Positions 25,759 to 34,871 of a stretch of DNA of 64,000 bases are shown piece after piece. Made by a program: the position numbers and the translations under genes. This DNA is from Bog-473 sp963809825 (GTDB lineage: Bacteria; Actinomycetota; Acidimicrobiia; Acidimicrobiales; RAAP-2): contig CAWELJ010000013.1 in NCBI GenBank assembly GCA_963809825.1, forward strand, positions 71,880 to 135,879, written 5' to 3'. The notes beneath the pieces are model-generated. The model was given only the letters and a program-made list of their open reading frames with translations. It made no database searches and was not told the origin of the DNA. Position 1 is the first letter of the stretch. Every line of letters begins with the position of its first letter.

Positions 25759-28071
25759 TCAGGTCTGGTTGCCCAGGCGGGCGTAGGGCCGGCAGGGCTC
25801 GCCGCGCAGGGCGCCGCACGCCGGCAGCGCGGCGGTCGGGGCGACCCCCGGCACCTCGTTGACGACCAGGGACGACCCGCCGGCGCCGCCGATGGCCATC
25901 GTGTCGAGCACGGCGCCGTGTGTGGCCGGCGTCTGGAAGGTCCAGGACGGGCGATCGCCGCCCGGGGCGGAGATGACGATGCGCAGCCGGGTGCCGGTCC
26001 GGAACGTGTGGGCGATCGGGTCCACCGGGATGCGCACGAGCGTGAAGCGCCCCGGCGGCAGGTCGCGGCGGTCGGACGCCAGGTAGGTGGGGACGGGGTC
26101 GAGCGGGGTCGAGGTGCGCGACAGCACGCGGTCGCTGCTGCGCAGGAAGCCCGACGTGACGTACTCCTCCTGTGTGTCCCCCGGCCGGACCTCGGTGACC
26201 GTGACCTGCAGGTCGGTGGCGGGCGCCGTCGACCGGAGCCGCAGGTCGAGGCTGGCCGGACCGACCACCGTCGTCGCCCTCGTGAAGGGCGGTGTCTCGA
26301 AGGCGGCCCCGTTCGCCGCCGGGACGGCCGCCCAGTCGTAGGGCGGCTGGGCGGCCCACGGGTCGCCCGGAGGCGGCAGGTCGTCCGCCGGGCGGACGGC
26401 GGGATCGGGCCGGAAGGAGACCGTCGAGGAGCCGGGCGGGGCCCCCGGGCCGAGGGAGCCCCCGGGACCCAGGTGGAAGTGCACGACCTTCCCCGCCGGG
26501 GGCCACGCCGAGAATCCTGCCTCGTAGGTGGGCTGCAGCGCCCCGGGCCCGAGGCTGCCCCCTCCGTTGTCGAAGAGCACTCGGACGCGCGGGTCCTGCG
26601 CGGCGTAGGCGGCCCGGGCCGCGGTGACCGTGGGCGCCGTCGTGAAGCGCAGCGCCGGAGGCGCGACGGACTTCGTCCCGGTCAGCGTGCCGTAGAGGAC
26701 CGGCGCCAGCGCGGGGAGGGCCGGCTCGGGGCTCGGCACGCGCCCCGCCACGTAGACCTGCAGGAACTCGAGCCAGCGCGAGATCGTGTCCGGACCGAGG
26801 GAGTCGATGTGGGTCCCGTTCAACATCGTGACGTAGACGTGCTGGTCCCGCTGCAGCGCGGTGACGAGGGCGGGCCACTGCGGTCCCACCTCCTCGTCCT
26901 GCAGTGCGCCGACCAGGAACACGGGCACCGTGATGTGCGACGCCCACACCTCGGGCGAGCGCGGGTCGAAGAGCGACGGCGTCCGGGCCAGGTCCGGACT
27001 CACGAGCGAGTCGAGGCTCTCGGCCTGCGCGTGCAGGCGCTGGTTGGCCAGGCAGGTCGTGTCCCCCGTCGCGATCTCCGCCCGCGCCCAGCGCTGGCCG
27101 CCCTGCGGCGCCGGCTCGGCGTCCGCGACGCGCTGGGAGATCCAGCTCGCGGCGAACCCGTCGTTGTAGATACCCCCGGGGTACCCGGTCGAGTACAGGT
27201 CGTCGGTGGGGCTCAGCGGTGTGATGGCGGCCAGGTCCGGCGGCCGGGTTCCCGCCACGACGAGCTGGGAGAATCCGGAGTAAGAGATGCCGACCATGCC
27301 GACCTTGTGGTGCAGCACCCACGGCTGCGACCCCACGGTCTGGACGACGTCGTAGCCGTCGTAGTCCGACGGGAGGCCGAACAGGTCGAAGGCTCCTCCC
27401 GAGCAGCCGGTGCCCCGCATCTGGAGACTCACGGTGGCGAAGCCGAAGAACGGTGCGAGGGCCGAGCCGACGACCGTCGAGGTGTCGGGGAGGAGAGGGT
27501 CGTTCGACGGCTTCTTCCCTTCCAGCGCGTCGATCAGGCTGTGGGGTCCGGCCACGTCGTAGCCGGAGTACTCGATCACCGTCGGGAACGGGCCGTCGGC
27601 CTGGGTCTTGCCCGGCGGGAGGCGCACGGTCGCAGCCAGGAGGACCCCGTCGCGCATGCGCAGGTAGTTGAGCCCTGCGTGAAGGTGCTGGGACGCATAG
27701 AGCGACGCGTCGGGGCGCGAGGTGGTGGACAACACCGAGAACTCGCCGGTGCGGGGGGCGCCCGCCCCGGCGCCCTCCTCGAAACGGAAGCCCGACCCCG
27801 CGGTGAGGTTGCGCACGATGAGGCTGCCGAACCGGTCCACCACACCGGACCCGACGGCGGCCCCGGTCGCGTTGACGACGGTGAGGTGCACGCCCGGCGG
27901 GGCGCCGACGACGTACGCCTCGCCGACCGAGCCGTGACCTCGGAACGACAGTGCGGAGGTTGCAGCCGCCGCAGCATCGCACGGCGGGGGCCACGCGGCC
28001 ATGAGCATCACGGCGGCACCCACGCCGATCGCAACTCGTTGGATGATGGCGATCAGACCCGCTCCTGTCAT
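25759..28071 (-). CDS. Secreted S15/CocE-NonD family hydrolase (X-Pro dipeptidyl-peptidase-like)
   Basis: A 770-aa protein with an N-terminal hydrophobic export signal (IGVGAAVMLMAAWPPPCDA). An N-terminal beta domain is followed by the alpha/beta-hydrolase domain and a C-terminal jelly-roll (from about residue 590), the S15 architecture. The nucleophile elbow is VGISYSGF, the acid Asp lies in VGALQDEEVG and the His in NGTHIDSLG. The strand TVIEYSGYDVAGP and oxyanion-side QMRGTGCSGG fit the family. It likely cleaves an ester or Xaa-Pro peptide outside the membrane. It is convergent with the M20 peptidase gene. Confidence 0.85.
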   Translation of the reverse strand: MTGAGLIAIIQRVAIGVGAAVMLMAAWPPPCDAAAAATSALSFRGHGSVGEAYVVGAPPGVHLTVVNATGAAVGSGVVDRFGSLIVRNLTAGSGFRFEEGAGAGAPRTGEFSVLSTTSRPDASLYASQHLHAGLNYLRMRDGVLLAATVRLPPGKTQADGPFPTVIEYSGYDVAGPHSLIDALEGKKPSNDPLLPDTSTVVGSALAPFFGFATVSLQMRGTGCSGGAFDLFGLPSDYDGYDVVQTVGSQPWVLHHKVGMVGISYSGFSQLVVAGTRPPDLAAITPLSPTDDLYSTGYPGGIYNDGFAASWISQRVADAEPAPQGGQRWARAEIATGDTTCLANQRLHAQAESLDSLVSPDLARTPSLFDPRSPEVWASHITVPVFLVGALQDEEVGPQWPALVTALQRDQHVYVTMLNGTHIDSLGPDTISRWLEFLQVYVAGRVPSPEPALPALAPVLYGTLTGTKSVAPPALRFTTAPTVTAARAAYAAQDPRVRVLFDNGGGSLGPGALQPTYEAGFSAWPPAGKVVHFHLGPGGSLGPGAPPGSSTVSFRPDPAVRPADDLPPPGDPWAAQPPYDWAAVPAANGAAFETPPFTRATTVVGPASLDLRLRSTAPATDLQVTVTEVRPGDTQEEYVTSGFLRSSDRVLSRTSTPLDPVPTYLASDRRDLPPGRFTLVRIPVDPIAHTFRTGTRLRIVISAPGGDRPSWTFQTPATHGAVLDTMAIGGAGGSSLVVNEVPGVAPTAALPACGALRGEPCRPYARLGNQT

Positions 28072-28164
28072 TCCACGACCGCTCCCCCGGAAGGGCCAGA
28101 GACTACCGACCGCAGCGCACCCGCCGGGCGCGCCTACGTCCCGGCGAGGCTGGGCGGGCCGCCC

Positions 28165-29163
28165 TCAGCGACCCCCTAGGGCCCGGGCGTCGAGCAGGGG
28201 TCCGAGCGGCGCGGGTGTCGGAGGCGTCCTGTCACGGCTCCACAGGAGCGTGCACACGAGAGCCCCGAGGAAGAACACGACGTTGAAGGCGACGGCCGTC
28301 GCGTGCGAGTAGTCGTTGATGGAGATGCTCGCGTCCCAGACGAAGTGGCAAATGATGAAAGGCAAGAGACGTCGGAGCCATCGGTAGACGAGAACTGAGG
28401 CGGTCGCCCACAACACGATCGGCAGGACTCCGGGCCCGTAGTACAGGTGGTACGACACCCGCACCAGGACCGCGACCACGACGACGGCCATGCTGGACCA
28501 CCCGCGCTGCTCCAGGCGGCGCACGAGGTACCCCAGCACGACGATCTCCTCGACGACCGCGGCCTGGAGGCTCTTGAGGATCCCGACGGCGACGAAGGCC
28601 ACCGGCAGGGCGGGACCCACCACCGCGTACCTGGGGATGTGAAGGCCCGTCACCAGCGCCGAGCCCACCGTCTGGGGGATGACCTGGACCAGGACCCAGA
28701 CCGGGAGCACGAGCGCCAGATCCTTGCGGAACCGGTGGCCGGCCAGTCCGATCGACTCGACCCCCTCGCCGTCGCGGATGAGCAGGAAGATGACGAGCCC
28801 GGCGGCGGCGAACTCCGACAAGACGATGCCGACGGAGAGCGTCAGGGAGAGGCCGGGCTCGCCCACGATGACCATGCTCCCGTTGGTGTACTCGACTCCT
28901 GTCGACACACGCATCAGGAGGTAGGTGATGGCGGCGATCGCCGAGCCGAGCGGGAAGATCGACAGCACCACGAGGGTCTCCCAGCCGTACAGCCGCCGCA
29001 TCCTCGGATCGGTCACGGGCCGCGCCCCGGCCCGGTCCGGACGCCGGCTCCATGCGGCCGGCGGCGAGGCCAGTGGTGGCGTTGGAGTTGGTGGCGGCGC
29101 GAAGCTCTCGGCGGCGCTGTGGGACGCCGGCGGTGCAGGCGGCACGTCCGTGGGGCCGGACAT
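28165..29163 (-). CDS. CPBP family intramembrane metalloprotease
   Basis: A 332-aa protein. A Pro/Ala-rich cytoplasmic N-terminus of about 60 residues is followed by about eight hydrophobic helices. The CPBP (CAAX/Abi) motifs are present: EEIVVLGYLVRRLE with the Glu pair and Arg, the His in VSYHLYYG, and the His in FIICHFVWDAS. The ATG at 29163 lies 23 bases after the stop of the DUF2510 gene upstream on the same strand, so the two are probably co-transcribed. In bacteria such proteases act in peptide-signal processing or self-immunity; the substrate here is unknown. Confidence 0.87.
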   Translation of the reverse strand: MSGPTDVPPAPPASHSAAESFAPPPTPTPPLASPPAAWSRRPDRAGARPVTDPRMRRLYGWETLVVLSIFPLGSAIAAITYLLMRVSTGVEYTNGSMVIVGEPGLSLTLSVGIVLSEFAAAGLVIFLLIRDGEGVESIGLAGHRFRKDLALVLPVWVLVQVIPQTVGSALVTGLHIPRYAVVGPALPVAFVAVGILKSLQAAVVEEIVVLGYLVRRLEQRGWSSMAVVVVAVLVRVSYHLYYGPGVLPIVLWATASVLVYRWLRRLLPFIICHFVWDASISINDYSHATAVAFNVVFFLGALVCTLLWSRDRTPPTPAPLGPLLDARALGGR

Positions 29164-29186
29164 CGAGCCCGCCCCGGTGTCCTCGG

Positions 29187-29612
29187 TCAATGACTGCCGT
29201 CCGGCTCGACCGGCCCGGCGGGTGCGTCTGCCGGCCCGCTCACCGCGGCGACCTGCTCGACCCCGCCGTCCTCCACCCGGCTGGTCCACTGCGCACCGTC
29301 CCAGAAACGGAGCTCGTGCAGTGCCGCCGGGTCCGGGTACCAGCCCGGTGGTGGCGGGGTGGGAAACGCCGGGGACGTGGCGCTCACCGGCGCCGGCTTG
29401 GTGGTCGAGCGCGCGATGAGGAACAAGATCGCGCACACGAGAAGCGACAGGAATCCGATCACGCCCCAGACCCACGACGGCATGTGCCACGGCGTCACGC
29501 CGTTCTTCTGCTTGAACGACTCCGATGACCGGTACGCGATGTACCCGATGACGAGGCCGATGATCAAGAAGACGATCGCACTCGCAGATGACGCAGTCGC
29601 CAGCAGTGTCAT
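29187..29612 (-). CDS. DUF2510 domain membrane protein
   Basis: A 141-aa protein with two hydrophobic helices (IVFLIIGLVIGYIAY and VWGVIGFLSLLVCAILFLI) and a cytoplasmic-type tail carrying the DUF2510 motif PPGWYPDPAALHELRFWDGAQWTS. The ATG at 29612 has a strong GGGGGAG ribosome-binding site. DUF2510 is common in actinobacterial small membrane proteins and is of unknown function. It is upstream of, and likely co-transcribed with, the CPBP protease gene. Confidence 0.88.
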   Translation of the reverse strand: MTLLATASSASAIVFLIIGLVIGYIAYRSSESFKQKNGVTPWHMPSWVWGVIGFLSLLVCAILFLIARSTTKPAPVSATSPAFPTPPPPGWYPDPAALHELRFWDGAQWTSRVEDGGVEQVAAVSGPADAPAGPVEPDGSH

Positions 29613-29699
29613 GCTCCCCCGTTCGGTCCGCAGGGCGGATCAAGCGGACTGCCCGCCTGTCCCGGCACAGGGTCGCACACACGGAAGATGAAATGGTGG

Positions 29700-29718
29700 C
29701 AAAGCCGTTGCAGCTTTG
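29700..29718. terminator. Small hairpin downstream of trmO-like gene
   Basis: Inverted repeat CAAAGC (29700-29705) / GCTTTG (29713-29718) with a 7-base loop, 19 bases past the stop of the minus-strand TrmO gene. There is no clear T-tract; a weak terminator at best. Confidence 0.25.
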
Positions 29719-29736
29719 TTGCGCCGGCCCGGTCCG

Positions 29737-30198
29737 TCAGTAGTACCCCCGCATCAGCTCGCTCGCCCAGGACGGCTGCTGGACGTCGGCGTCGTCGGGT
29801 TCGAACTCGCGCATATAGGGCTTGACATCGAGCACGGGTGAGCCGTCGATCGCATCGAGTCCTCGCACGTGCAGGTCGAGGCCCGACACCCGCACCAGCG
29901 TGCAGGCGGAGACACCGAGGCGGTTCGGGCGCATCTTGGCCCGCTGGGCGAACATGCCCACGACGGGCCAGTCCGGGTTGCCGCGCGGCCGCCGCGACCC
30001 CGTCTGCACCTCGAACTCGCCGACCAGGTGGAACTGGAACACCACCACGAGGTGGGAGAAGTCACTCAGCCCCGCCACGGCGTCGTCGCCGAACCGCGTG
30101 GCGTCCAGCCGGACGACCGCCTCGACGCCGCCCCAGTCGTCGTCGACCGCGTCGGAGCGGCCCCCCACCACGACTCCCACAGGCTCCAGCGCGATCAT
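29737..30198 (-). CDS. TrmO/TsaA family tRNA (m6t6A37) methyltransferase
   Basis: A 153-aa UPF0066/TsaA protein. Diagnostic motifs are FSHLVVVFQFH, GVSACTLVRVSG preceded by MRPNRLG, and LDAIDGSPVLDVKPYM. TrmO uses S-adenosylmethionine to N6-methylate t6A37 in tRNA-Thr. The expected LGVFATRSPxRPNPIG stretch appears in a diverged form here (VVGMFAQRAKMRPNRLG). Start ATG at 30198. It is divergent from the ABC-2 permease pair. Confidence 0.85.
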   Translation of the reverse strand: MIALEPVGVVVGGRSDAVDDDWGGVEAVVRLDATRFGDDAVAGLSDFSHLVVVFQFHLVGEFEVQTGSRRPRGNPDWPVVGMFAQRAKMRPNRLGVSACTLVRVSGLDLHVRGLDAIDGSPVLDVKPYMREFEPDDADVQQPSWASELMRGYY

Positions 30199-30256
30199 GC
30201 CTCTCAAGCTAGTTTGAGCGGGTGCGGGCACACCGCGAAGGCGAGGAGCGCGGCGG

Positions 30257-31384
30257 CTGATCGGCGCCATCACCATCAACGAGCTGCGCCGGCGGGTGCG
30301 TGACCGCTCGGCGGTGATCACGTGCCTCGTGGCACCGCTCGCGATCGCCGCCATCCTCGGGTTCGCGTTCGCCGGCAACGCCGCCGTCGGCACGCTGCCG
30401 ATCGGGGTCTCCGGTGCGCCGCCGGCCCTGGTGCGCGCCGCGGTGGACGCCAGCCAGCTCCCGGACGGCGTCGTGGTCCGCCTCGTCCCGAAGGCGGCCG
30501 ACCTCCGGCGCCAGGTCTCCAACGGCACGCTGGCGGGAGGCGTCGTGGTGTCGAGCGGCCGCAAGAGCCTCTCGGACCTGTTGATCCCGATGGTGGCACC
30601 CGGTGCCACCCCCTCGACCGGGTTCGCGGTCGTCGACCGCGCCGACACCCTCGTCGGGCAGGAGGTGTCCGAGGCGTTGGCGGCCGGGCTGGCGAGCCGC
30701 CTGTACGCCGGGCGTCTGCACCCCGGAACCGCCACCGGCACTGCGGCCATCGAGGTCTCGGCCAGCACCCTGGGCAACGGCGGCAAGGCCGTGTTGAACT
30801 ACTTCGCGCCGTCGATCGCCGTGGTGTTCCTCTTCATCGGGAGCGGCCTGGGCATGCGCTCGCTGATGATGGAGCGGGCCACCGGCACCTTGGCCCGGCT
30901 GGCGGCGGCCCCCATCCGGGCGGGCGCCATCGTGTGGGGAAAGCTGCTCGCCATCGCCTTGACGGGCCTCACGTCGATCCTGATCGTCTGGGGCGTGACC
31001 GCAGCCGCGTTCGGCGCGCGTTGGGGTGACCCGCTCGGCGTGCTCATGATGTGCGTGGGCGCGACGGCGGCCATGTGCGGGTTCGGCGTGCTGTTGACCT
31101 CGTTCGCCCGCTCGCCGCAGGAGGCTTTCGCCGCGTCATTGGTGGTCGGCCTGGTGCTCGCCCTGCTCGGCGGCAGCCTGCTCCCGCCCGGCGCGTTGCC
31201 CGAGGCACTCCAGGTCCTCAGTCTGGGCACCCCGAACGGATGGGCCCTCGTCGGGTTCGGCCGACTGACGCTGCTCGGGGACCCGGCATCCGCGGTCGTG
31301 GGCCCCTTCCTGGTGCTGTGCCTCATCGCCGTCGTGACGGGAGGCCTGGCGCTGTCACGCGTGCGCCGGATGGTGGCTCCGTGA
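30257..31384 (+). CDS. ABC-2 type permease (first of a pair), probable non-ATG start
   Basis: About 375 aa with an N-terminal helix, a ~140-residue extracytoplasmic loop (GTLPIGVSGAPPALVRAAV) and five C-terminal helices, the ABC-2 layout. From the GTG at 30296 the protein would lack the conserved leading segment. In-frame upstream codons read IGAITINELRRR, typical of this family, and GAGGAG (30243-30248) sits eight bases before a CTG at 30257, so a CTG start is proposed; 30296 is the fallback. The stop overlaps the second permease (GTGA). No ATPase gene is adjacent, which is unusual. Confidence 0.75.
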   Translation: MIGAITINELRRRVRDRSAVITCLVAPLAIAAILGFAFAGNAAVGTLPIGVSGAPPALVRAAVDASQLPDGVVVRLVPKAADLRRQVSNGTLAGGVVVSSGRKSLSDLLIPMVAPGATPSTGFAVVDRADTLVGQEVSEALAAGLASRLYAGRLHPGTATGTAAIEVSASTLGNGGKAVLNYFAPSIAVVFLFIGSGLGMRSLMMERATGTLARLAAAPIRAGAIVWGKLLAIALTGLTSILIVWGVTAAAFGARWGDPLGVLMMCVGATAAMCGFGVLLTSFARSPQEAFAASLVVGLVLALLGGSLLPPGALPEALQVLSLGTPNGWALVGFGRLTLLGDPASAVVGPFLVLCLIAVVTGGLALSRVRRMVAP

Positions 31385-32424
31385 TCCCCATCGTGCGGGT
31401 CAACCTGCGCCGGGCCACCGGCGACCGCCGCTATCTCTTCGTGGCCACCGTCTTCCCGGTCCTCTTCATCCTCGTCACCGGGCTCCTGGCCGGAAGCCCG
31501 AAAGAGCCGGTCGGGCTCGTCCATCCCTCGGCGCGACTGCTCCAGCTCGTGGCGCACACCGGCGACCTCAAGGTGCGGGTCGAGCCCGACCGGGCCCAGC
31601 TCGGCGACGACATCTTGCGCGGGAGGATCGTGGCCGGGCTGATCTCGCTGCCGGCAGCACCGGGGACCGTGCGGGTCGACTTCGTGAGCGAGTCCGCATC
31701 GACGAGCGCGGTGCAGGCGCGCACCGACGTGGTGGCGCTCCTCGACCTCATCACCGCGGAGGGTGGGAGCGGAGCGGTGACCGACGTCACGCTGGCCCAT
31801 ACGGACGTGCCGGCCGCGCGCAGCCCGTTTTCGTATGTCGCTCCGGCGGACCTCGTCCTGTTCCTCGGCATCACGGTGCTGCTCCTCTCCTCCGGCGTCG
31901 TCGAGTCGCGGCGGCTCGGGGTGATGCGCCGCCTCGCCGCCGCTCCGGTACGTCAGCGGACGGTGATCGCGGCGCTGGTGGCGACGAGCCTGTGCATCGC
32001 CGCCGCCCAGTCAGCCGGGCTGCTCCTGGTTGGCCGCCTCATCTTCGGCGTCCACTGGGGCGACCCGGCCGGAGTCTTCTTGGTGCTCGCCATGCTGTCG
32101 CTCGCCTATGCCGGCGCCGCCGCCCTGGTCAGCATGCGCTCCCGCACCGAGGAGCAGGCCATCTCTCTGGCGGTCGTCCTCGGCATCGTGTGCGGCATGC
32201 TGGGCGGCTGCATGTACCCCCTCGACGTCGTCGGTCCGGTGGTGCGCGCCGTCGGCCACGTCGTGCCCCAGGCCTGGGCCATGGACGCATTCATCAAGCT
32301 GATCTACCACCAGGCCGGTTTGGTCGCAGTGCTTCCCGAGGTCGGAGCGCTGGCCGTCTTCGCCGCCGTGCTCGGGACACTCGCGCTGCGGGCCTACGCG
32401 CGGACGGTGTACTCGCCCGGGTGA
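31381..32424 (+). CDS. ABC-2 type permease (second of a pair)
   Basis: A 347-aa protein with the same architecture as its upstream partner: one N-terminal helix (RYLFVATVFPVLFILVTGLLAG), an extracytoplasmic loop of ~140 residues, then five or six helices (ADLVLFLGITVLLLSSGV onward). The GTG overlaps the previous stop by four bases, so the two probably form a heterodimeric channel. Its last 31 bases overlap the convergent monooxygenase gene. It needs an ATP-binding subunit encoded elsewhere. Confidence 0.82.
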   Translation: MIPIVRVNLRRATGDRRYLFVATVFPVLFILVTGLLAGSPKEPVGLVHPSARLLQLVAHTGDLKVRVEPDRAQLGDDILRGRIVAGLISLPAAPGTVRVDFVSESASTSAVQARTDVVALLDLITAEGGSGAVTDVTLAHTDVPAARSPFSYVAPADLVLFLGITVLLLSSGVVESRRLGVMRRLAAAPVRQRTVIAALVATSLCIAAAQSAGLLLVGRLIFGVHWGDPAGVFLVLAMLSLAYAGAAALVSMRSRTEEQAISLAVVLGIVCGMLGGCMYPLDVVGPVVRAVGHVVPQAWAMDAFIKLIYHQAGLVAVLPEVGALAVFAAVLGTLALRAYARTVYSPG

Positions 32425-33860
32425 AAGCGCCGGGTCAGGCGGCGGAACTTCCAGGTGTGGTCCGGCCACAGCGTGGTGTTGCGTCCCTGATGATCGAGGT
32501 ACCAGCTCCCGCAGCCTCCTTCCACCCAGACCGAGTGCTCGAGCCGTGCCTGCAGTCGTTCGTTGTATCGGCGCTGCACGCCGGGCTTCACCTCCACGAC
32601 GTGCACGCCGGGGCGCGCCATGAAGGCCAGCGCGCTCGCGATGTAGTTGATGTGCGATTCGATCATGTAGATCATGGAATTGTGGGCCAGCGTCGAGTTC
32701 GGTCCGATCATGAGGAACAGGTTCGGGAAGCCCGCCACCGTGGAGCCCAGATAGGCCTGCGTGCCGTTGGCCTTCCAGACCTCTGAGAGACGGGCGCCGT
32801 CACGTCCGACGATGTGCTCGGCATACGGCGGTTCGGCTGCCTCGAAACCGGTGCCCATGATGACCACGTCGACGGGGCGGGCGATGCCGTCCTGCCCCAC
32901 CACCGCATGGGCGGTGAACGACGCCACGGGCGTCTCCACCACTTCGACGTTGGGCCGGTTCAGTGAGGGGTAGTAGTCGTCCGAGAGCAACATCCGCTTA
33001 CAGCCGGGTTCGTAGTGCGGCGTGAGCTTGGCACGCAGCGCCTCGTCGGGCACCTGCTTGGCGAGGTGATCGAGGGCAGCCTTCGTCACCGCGGCCTTGC
33101 GCCGCCGGCCGCGGCCCACGAAGACCGACAACAGCGACTCGAACAGGCCGTAAATGCGCAGCCTCGACAGCCGCTGCGTGGCGGGCACCTTGCGATAGGC
33201 GAGCCGGCGCGGTCGCGAGACCGGGCGGTCGCGGCGGGGCAGGATCCACGGCGGGGTCCGCTGGTAGAGATAGAGGTGCTCGACCACGGGGGCGATCTGG
33301 GGCACGAATTGGATCGCCGAGGCTCCCGTCCCGACGACGCACACCCTCTTCGCGGTCAGGTCGAAGCCGTGCTCCCAGCGGGCGGAGTGGAAGACCTTCC
33401 CCCGGAACCCGTCCAGCCCGGGGAAGTCCGGGATGGACGGCTCGCTGAGGGGGCCCGTGGCCCACACCACGACGGGTGCGCAGTACTCCTCGCCCGCCGC
33501 GGTCCGGACCACCCAGCGATCCCCGGCGTCGTCCCAGCGTGCCTCGTCGACCGCCTGCCCGAAGCGCAGGTGTCCCCCGACCCCGAAGCGGTCGACGCAG
33601 TCACGCATGTAGTCCCAGATCTCGGACTGCGACGGGAACGACCGGGTCCAGTCCGGGTTGAGCGCGAAGGAGTACGAGTACAGGTTCGACGGCACGTCAC
33701 AGGCCGCGCCGGGGTAGGAGTTGTCCCGCCAGGTGCCGCCCAGGTCGTTCCCGCGGTCGAGGACGACGAAGTCGTCGATACCCATGGAGCGCAGCCGGGC
33801 GGCCATCCCGATGCCAGAGAAGCCGGCCCCGACGACCACGACCCGGTGCTCGTGGATCAC
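32394..33860 (-). CDS. FAD-dependent monooxygenase, Baeyer-Villiger type
   Basis: A 488-aa flavoprotein. The FAD site VVGAGFSGIGMAARL lies at the N-terminus, then DLGGTWRDNSYPGAACDVPS and the Baeyer-Villiger fingerprint F-x-G-x3-H-x3-W in GFRGKVFHSARWEH. The NADPH-binding motif is VVGTGASAIQ, and IMGTGFEA is the typical C-terminal flavin contact. It inserts oxygen next to a ketone to make an ester, or oxidises heteroatoms. It overlaps the upstream haloalkane dehalogenase gene by four bases, so the two are made together: dehalogenation to an alcohol, then, after a dehydrogenase step, ketone oxygenation is a plausible route. The substrate is unknown. Confidence 0.9.
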   Translation of the reverse strand: MIHEHRVVVVGAGFSGIGMAARLRSMGIDDFVVLDRGNDLGGTWRDNSYPGAACDVPSNLYSYSFALNPDWTRSFPSQSEIWDYMRDCVDRFGVGGHLRFGQAVDEARWDDAGDRWVVRTAAGEEYCAPVVVWATGPLSEPSIPDFPGLDGFRGKVFHSARWEHGFDLTAKRVCVVGTGASAIQFVPQIAPVVEHLYLYQRTPPWILPRRDRPVSRPRRLAYRKVPATQRLSRLRIYGLFESLLSVFVGRGRRRKAAVTKAALDHLAKQVPDEALRAKLTPHYEPGCKRMLLSDDYYPSLNRPNVEVVETPVASFTAHAVVGQDGIARPVDVVIMGTGFEAAEPPYAEHIVGRDGARLSEVWKANGTQAYLGSTVAGFPNLFLMIGPNSTLAHNSMIYMIESHINYIASALAFMARPGVHVVEVKPGVQRRYNERLQARLEHSVWVEGGCGSWYLDHQGRNTTLWPDHTWKFRRLTRRFHPGEYTVRA

Positions 33861-34768
33861 GATGTCGACGCGACGAACGAGACGACCACCTCGGCCAGCG
33901 CCTCCCCGCGATCCTCCTGGAGGAAGTGCCCACCGCCGACGATCGTGGTGTGCGGCTGCCCCTGCGCCCCGGCGATCCTCTCCTTGAGATTGCGGTCCGC
34001 CCCCTTCGTGATGGGGTCGCTGTCACTGAAGGCACACAGGAAGGGACGTTCGAAGGCGGCGAGGCCCACCCACGCAGCCACGTTGGCGTCGTGCGCCGGA
34101 TCGTCGGGCCGCGACGGAACGAGCATCGGAAAGGCACGCGCCCCGGCCTTGTAGGACTCGTCGGGGAAGGGCGCGTCGTAGGCCGCCTCCACCTCCGGCG
34201 CGAGGGGTTCGACGCAGCCACCCCGCACGATGCCGCCGGTCGGGAACTGCTCGACCTCCTGGGAGAACCGCTGCCAAGCGAAGAAGGCGTCCCCCGGGTT
34301 CGTGTCCCCGGTGGGAAGGAACGTGTTGGCCGCCACGACCCGGGCAAAGCGGTCCGGATGCTCGCCGACGAGCCGCAGGCCGATGAGCCCTCCCCAGTCC
34401 TGGCAGACCAGCGTGATGTCCCGCAGGTCCAGCCGGTCGAACAGGAGCTCGCGCATCCATTCGACATGACGGGCGAACGTGTAGTCCCCCCGCTCGGCCG
34501 GCTTGTCGGAGCGCCCGAAGCCGACCAGGTCGGGCGCCACGATCTGGAGCCCGGCAGCGGTCAGGACGGGGATCATCTTGCGGTACAGGTACGACCAGGA
34601 AGGCTCGCCGTGCATGAGGAGCACCACTGGCGCCGCCGGGTCACCCTCGTGCACCCAATGGACCCGCAGTGTGCCTCCTTCCGAGTCCGCGATCTCGGCG
34701 TAGTGCGGTTCGAAGTCGTAGCCGGGAAGGTCGGTGAAGCGGTCGTCGGGTGTGCGCAGGGTCTTCAT
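33857..34768 (-). CDS. Haloalkane dehalogenase (HLD-I-like alpha/beta hydrolase)
   Basis: A 303-aa protein. HGEPSWSYLYRKM supplies the oxyanion/halide Trp, and the nucleophile elbow is CQDWGGLIGLRL, with Asp as nucleophile and Trp as second halide ligand. The His lies in VGGGHFLQEDRG and an Asp in FSDSDPITKG. The N-terminal RTPDDRFTDLPGYDFEPHY is highly typical of the DhmA/DhlA (HLD-I) subgroup. It hydrolyses C-halogen bonds to alcohol plus halide. It leads a two-gene operon with a Baeyer-Villiger-type monooxygenase and is divergent from a P450 gene by about 100 bases. Confidence 0.92.
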   Translation of the reverse strand: MKTLRTPDDRFTDLPGYDFEPHYAEIADSEGGTLRVHWVHEGDPAAPVVLLMHGEPSWSYLYRKMIPVLTAAGLQIVAPDLVGFGRSDKPAERGDYTFARHVEWMRELLFDRLDLRDITLVCQDWGGLIGLRLVGEHPDRFARVVAANTFLPTGDTNPGDAFFAWQRFSQEVEQFPTGGIVRGGCVEPLAPEVEAAYDAPFPDESYKAGARAFPMLVPSRPDDPAHDANVAAWVGLAAFERPFLCAFSDSDPITKGADRNLKERIAGAQGQPHTTIVGGGHFLQEDRGEALAEVVVSFVASTS

Positions 34769-34871
34769 GCAGGCGGGAGCCTAGGCCGTCGGGCCCGAGA
34801 TGCGCATCGGCGCCGCGACCCATAGCCTGACGGCGACATCACAGGACGCACCCAGTGGGGAGGGAACCGCC

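Noticed and set aside
24679..28179. 1166-aa plus-strand open frame
   Set aside because: Crosses the M20 gene in another frame and then runs antisense to the S15 hydrolase; composition is typical of GC-driven shadow frames.
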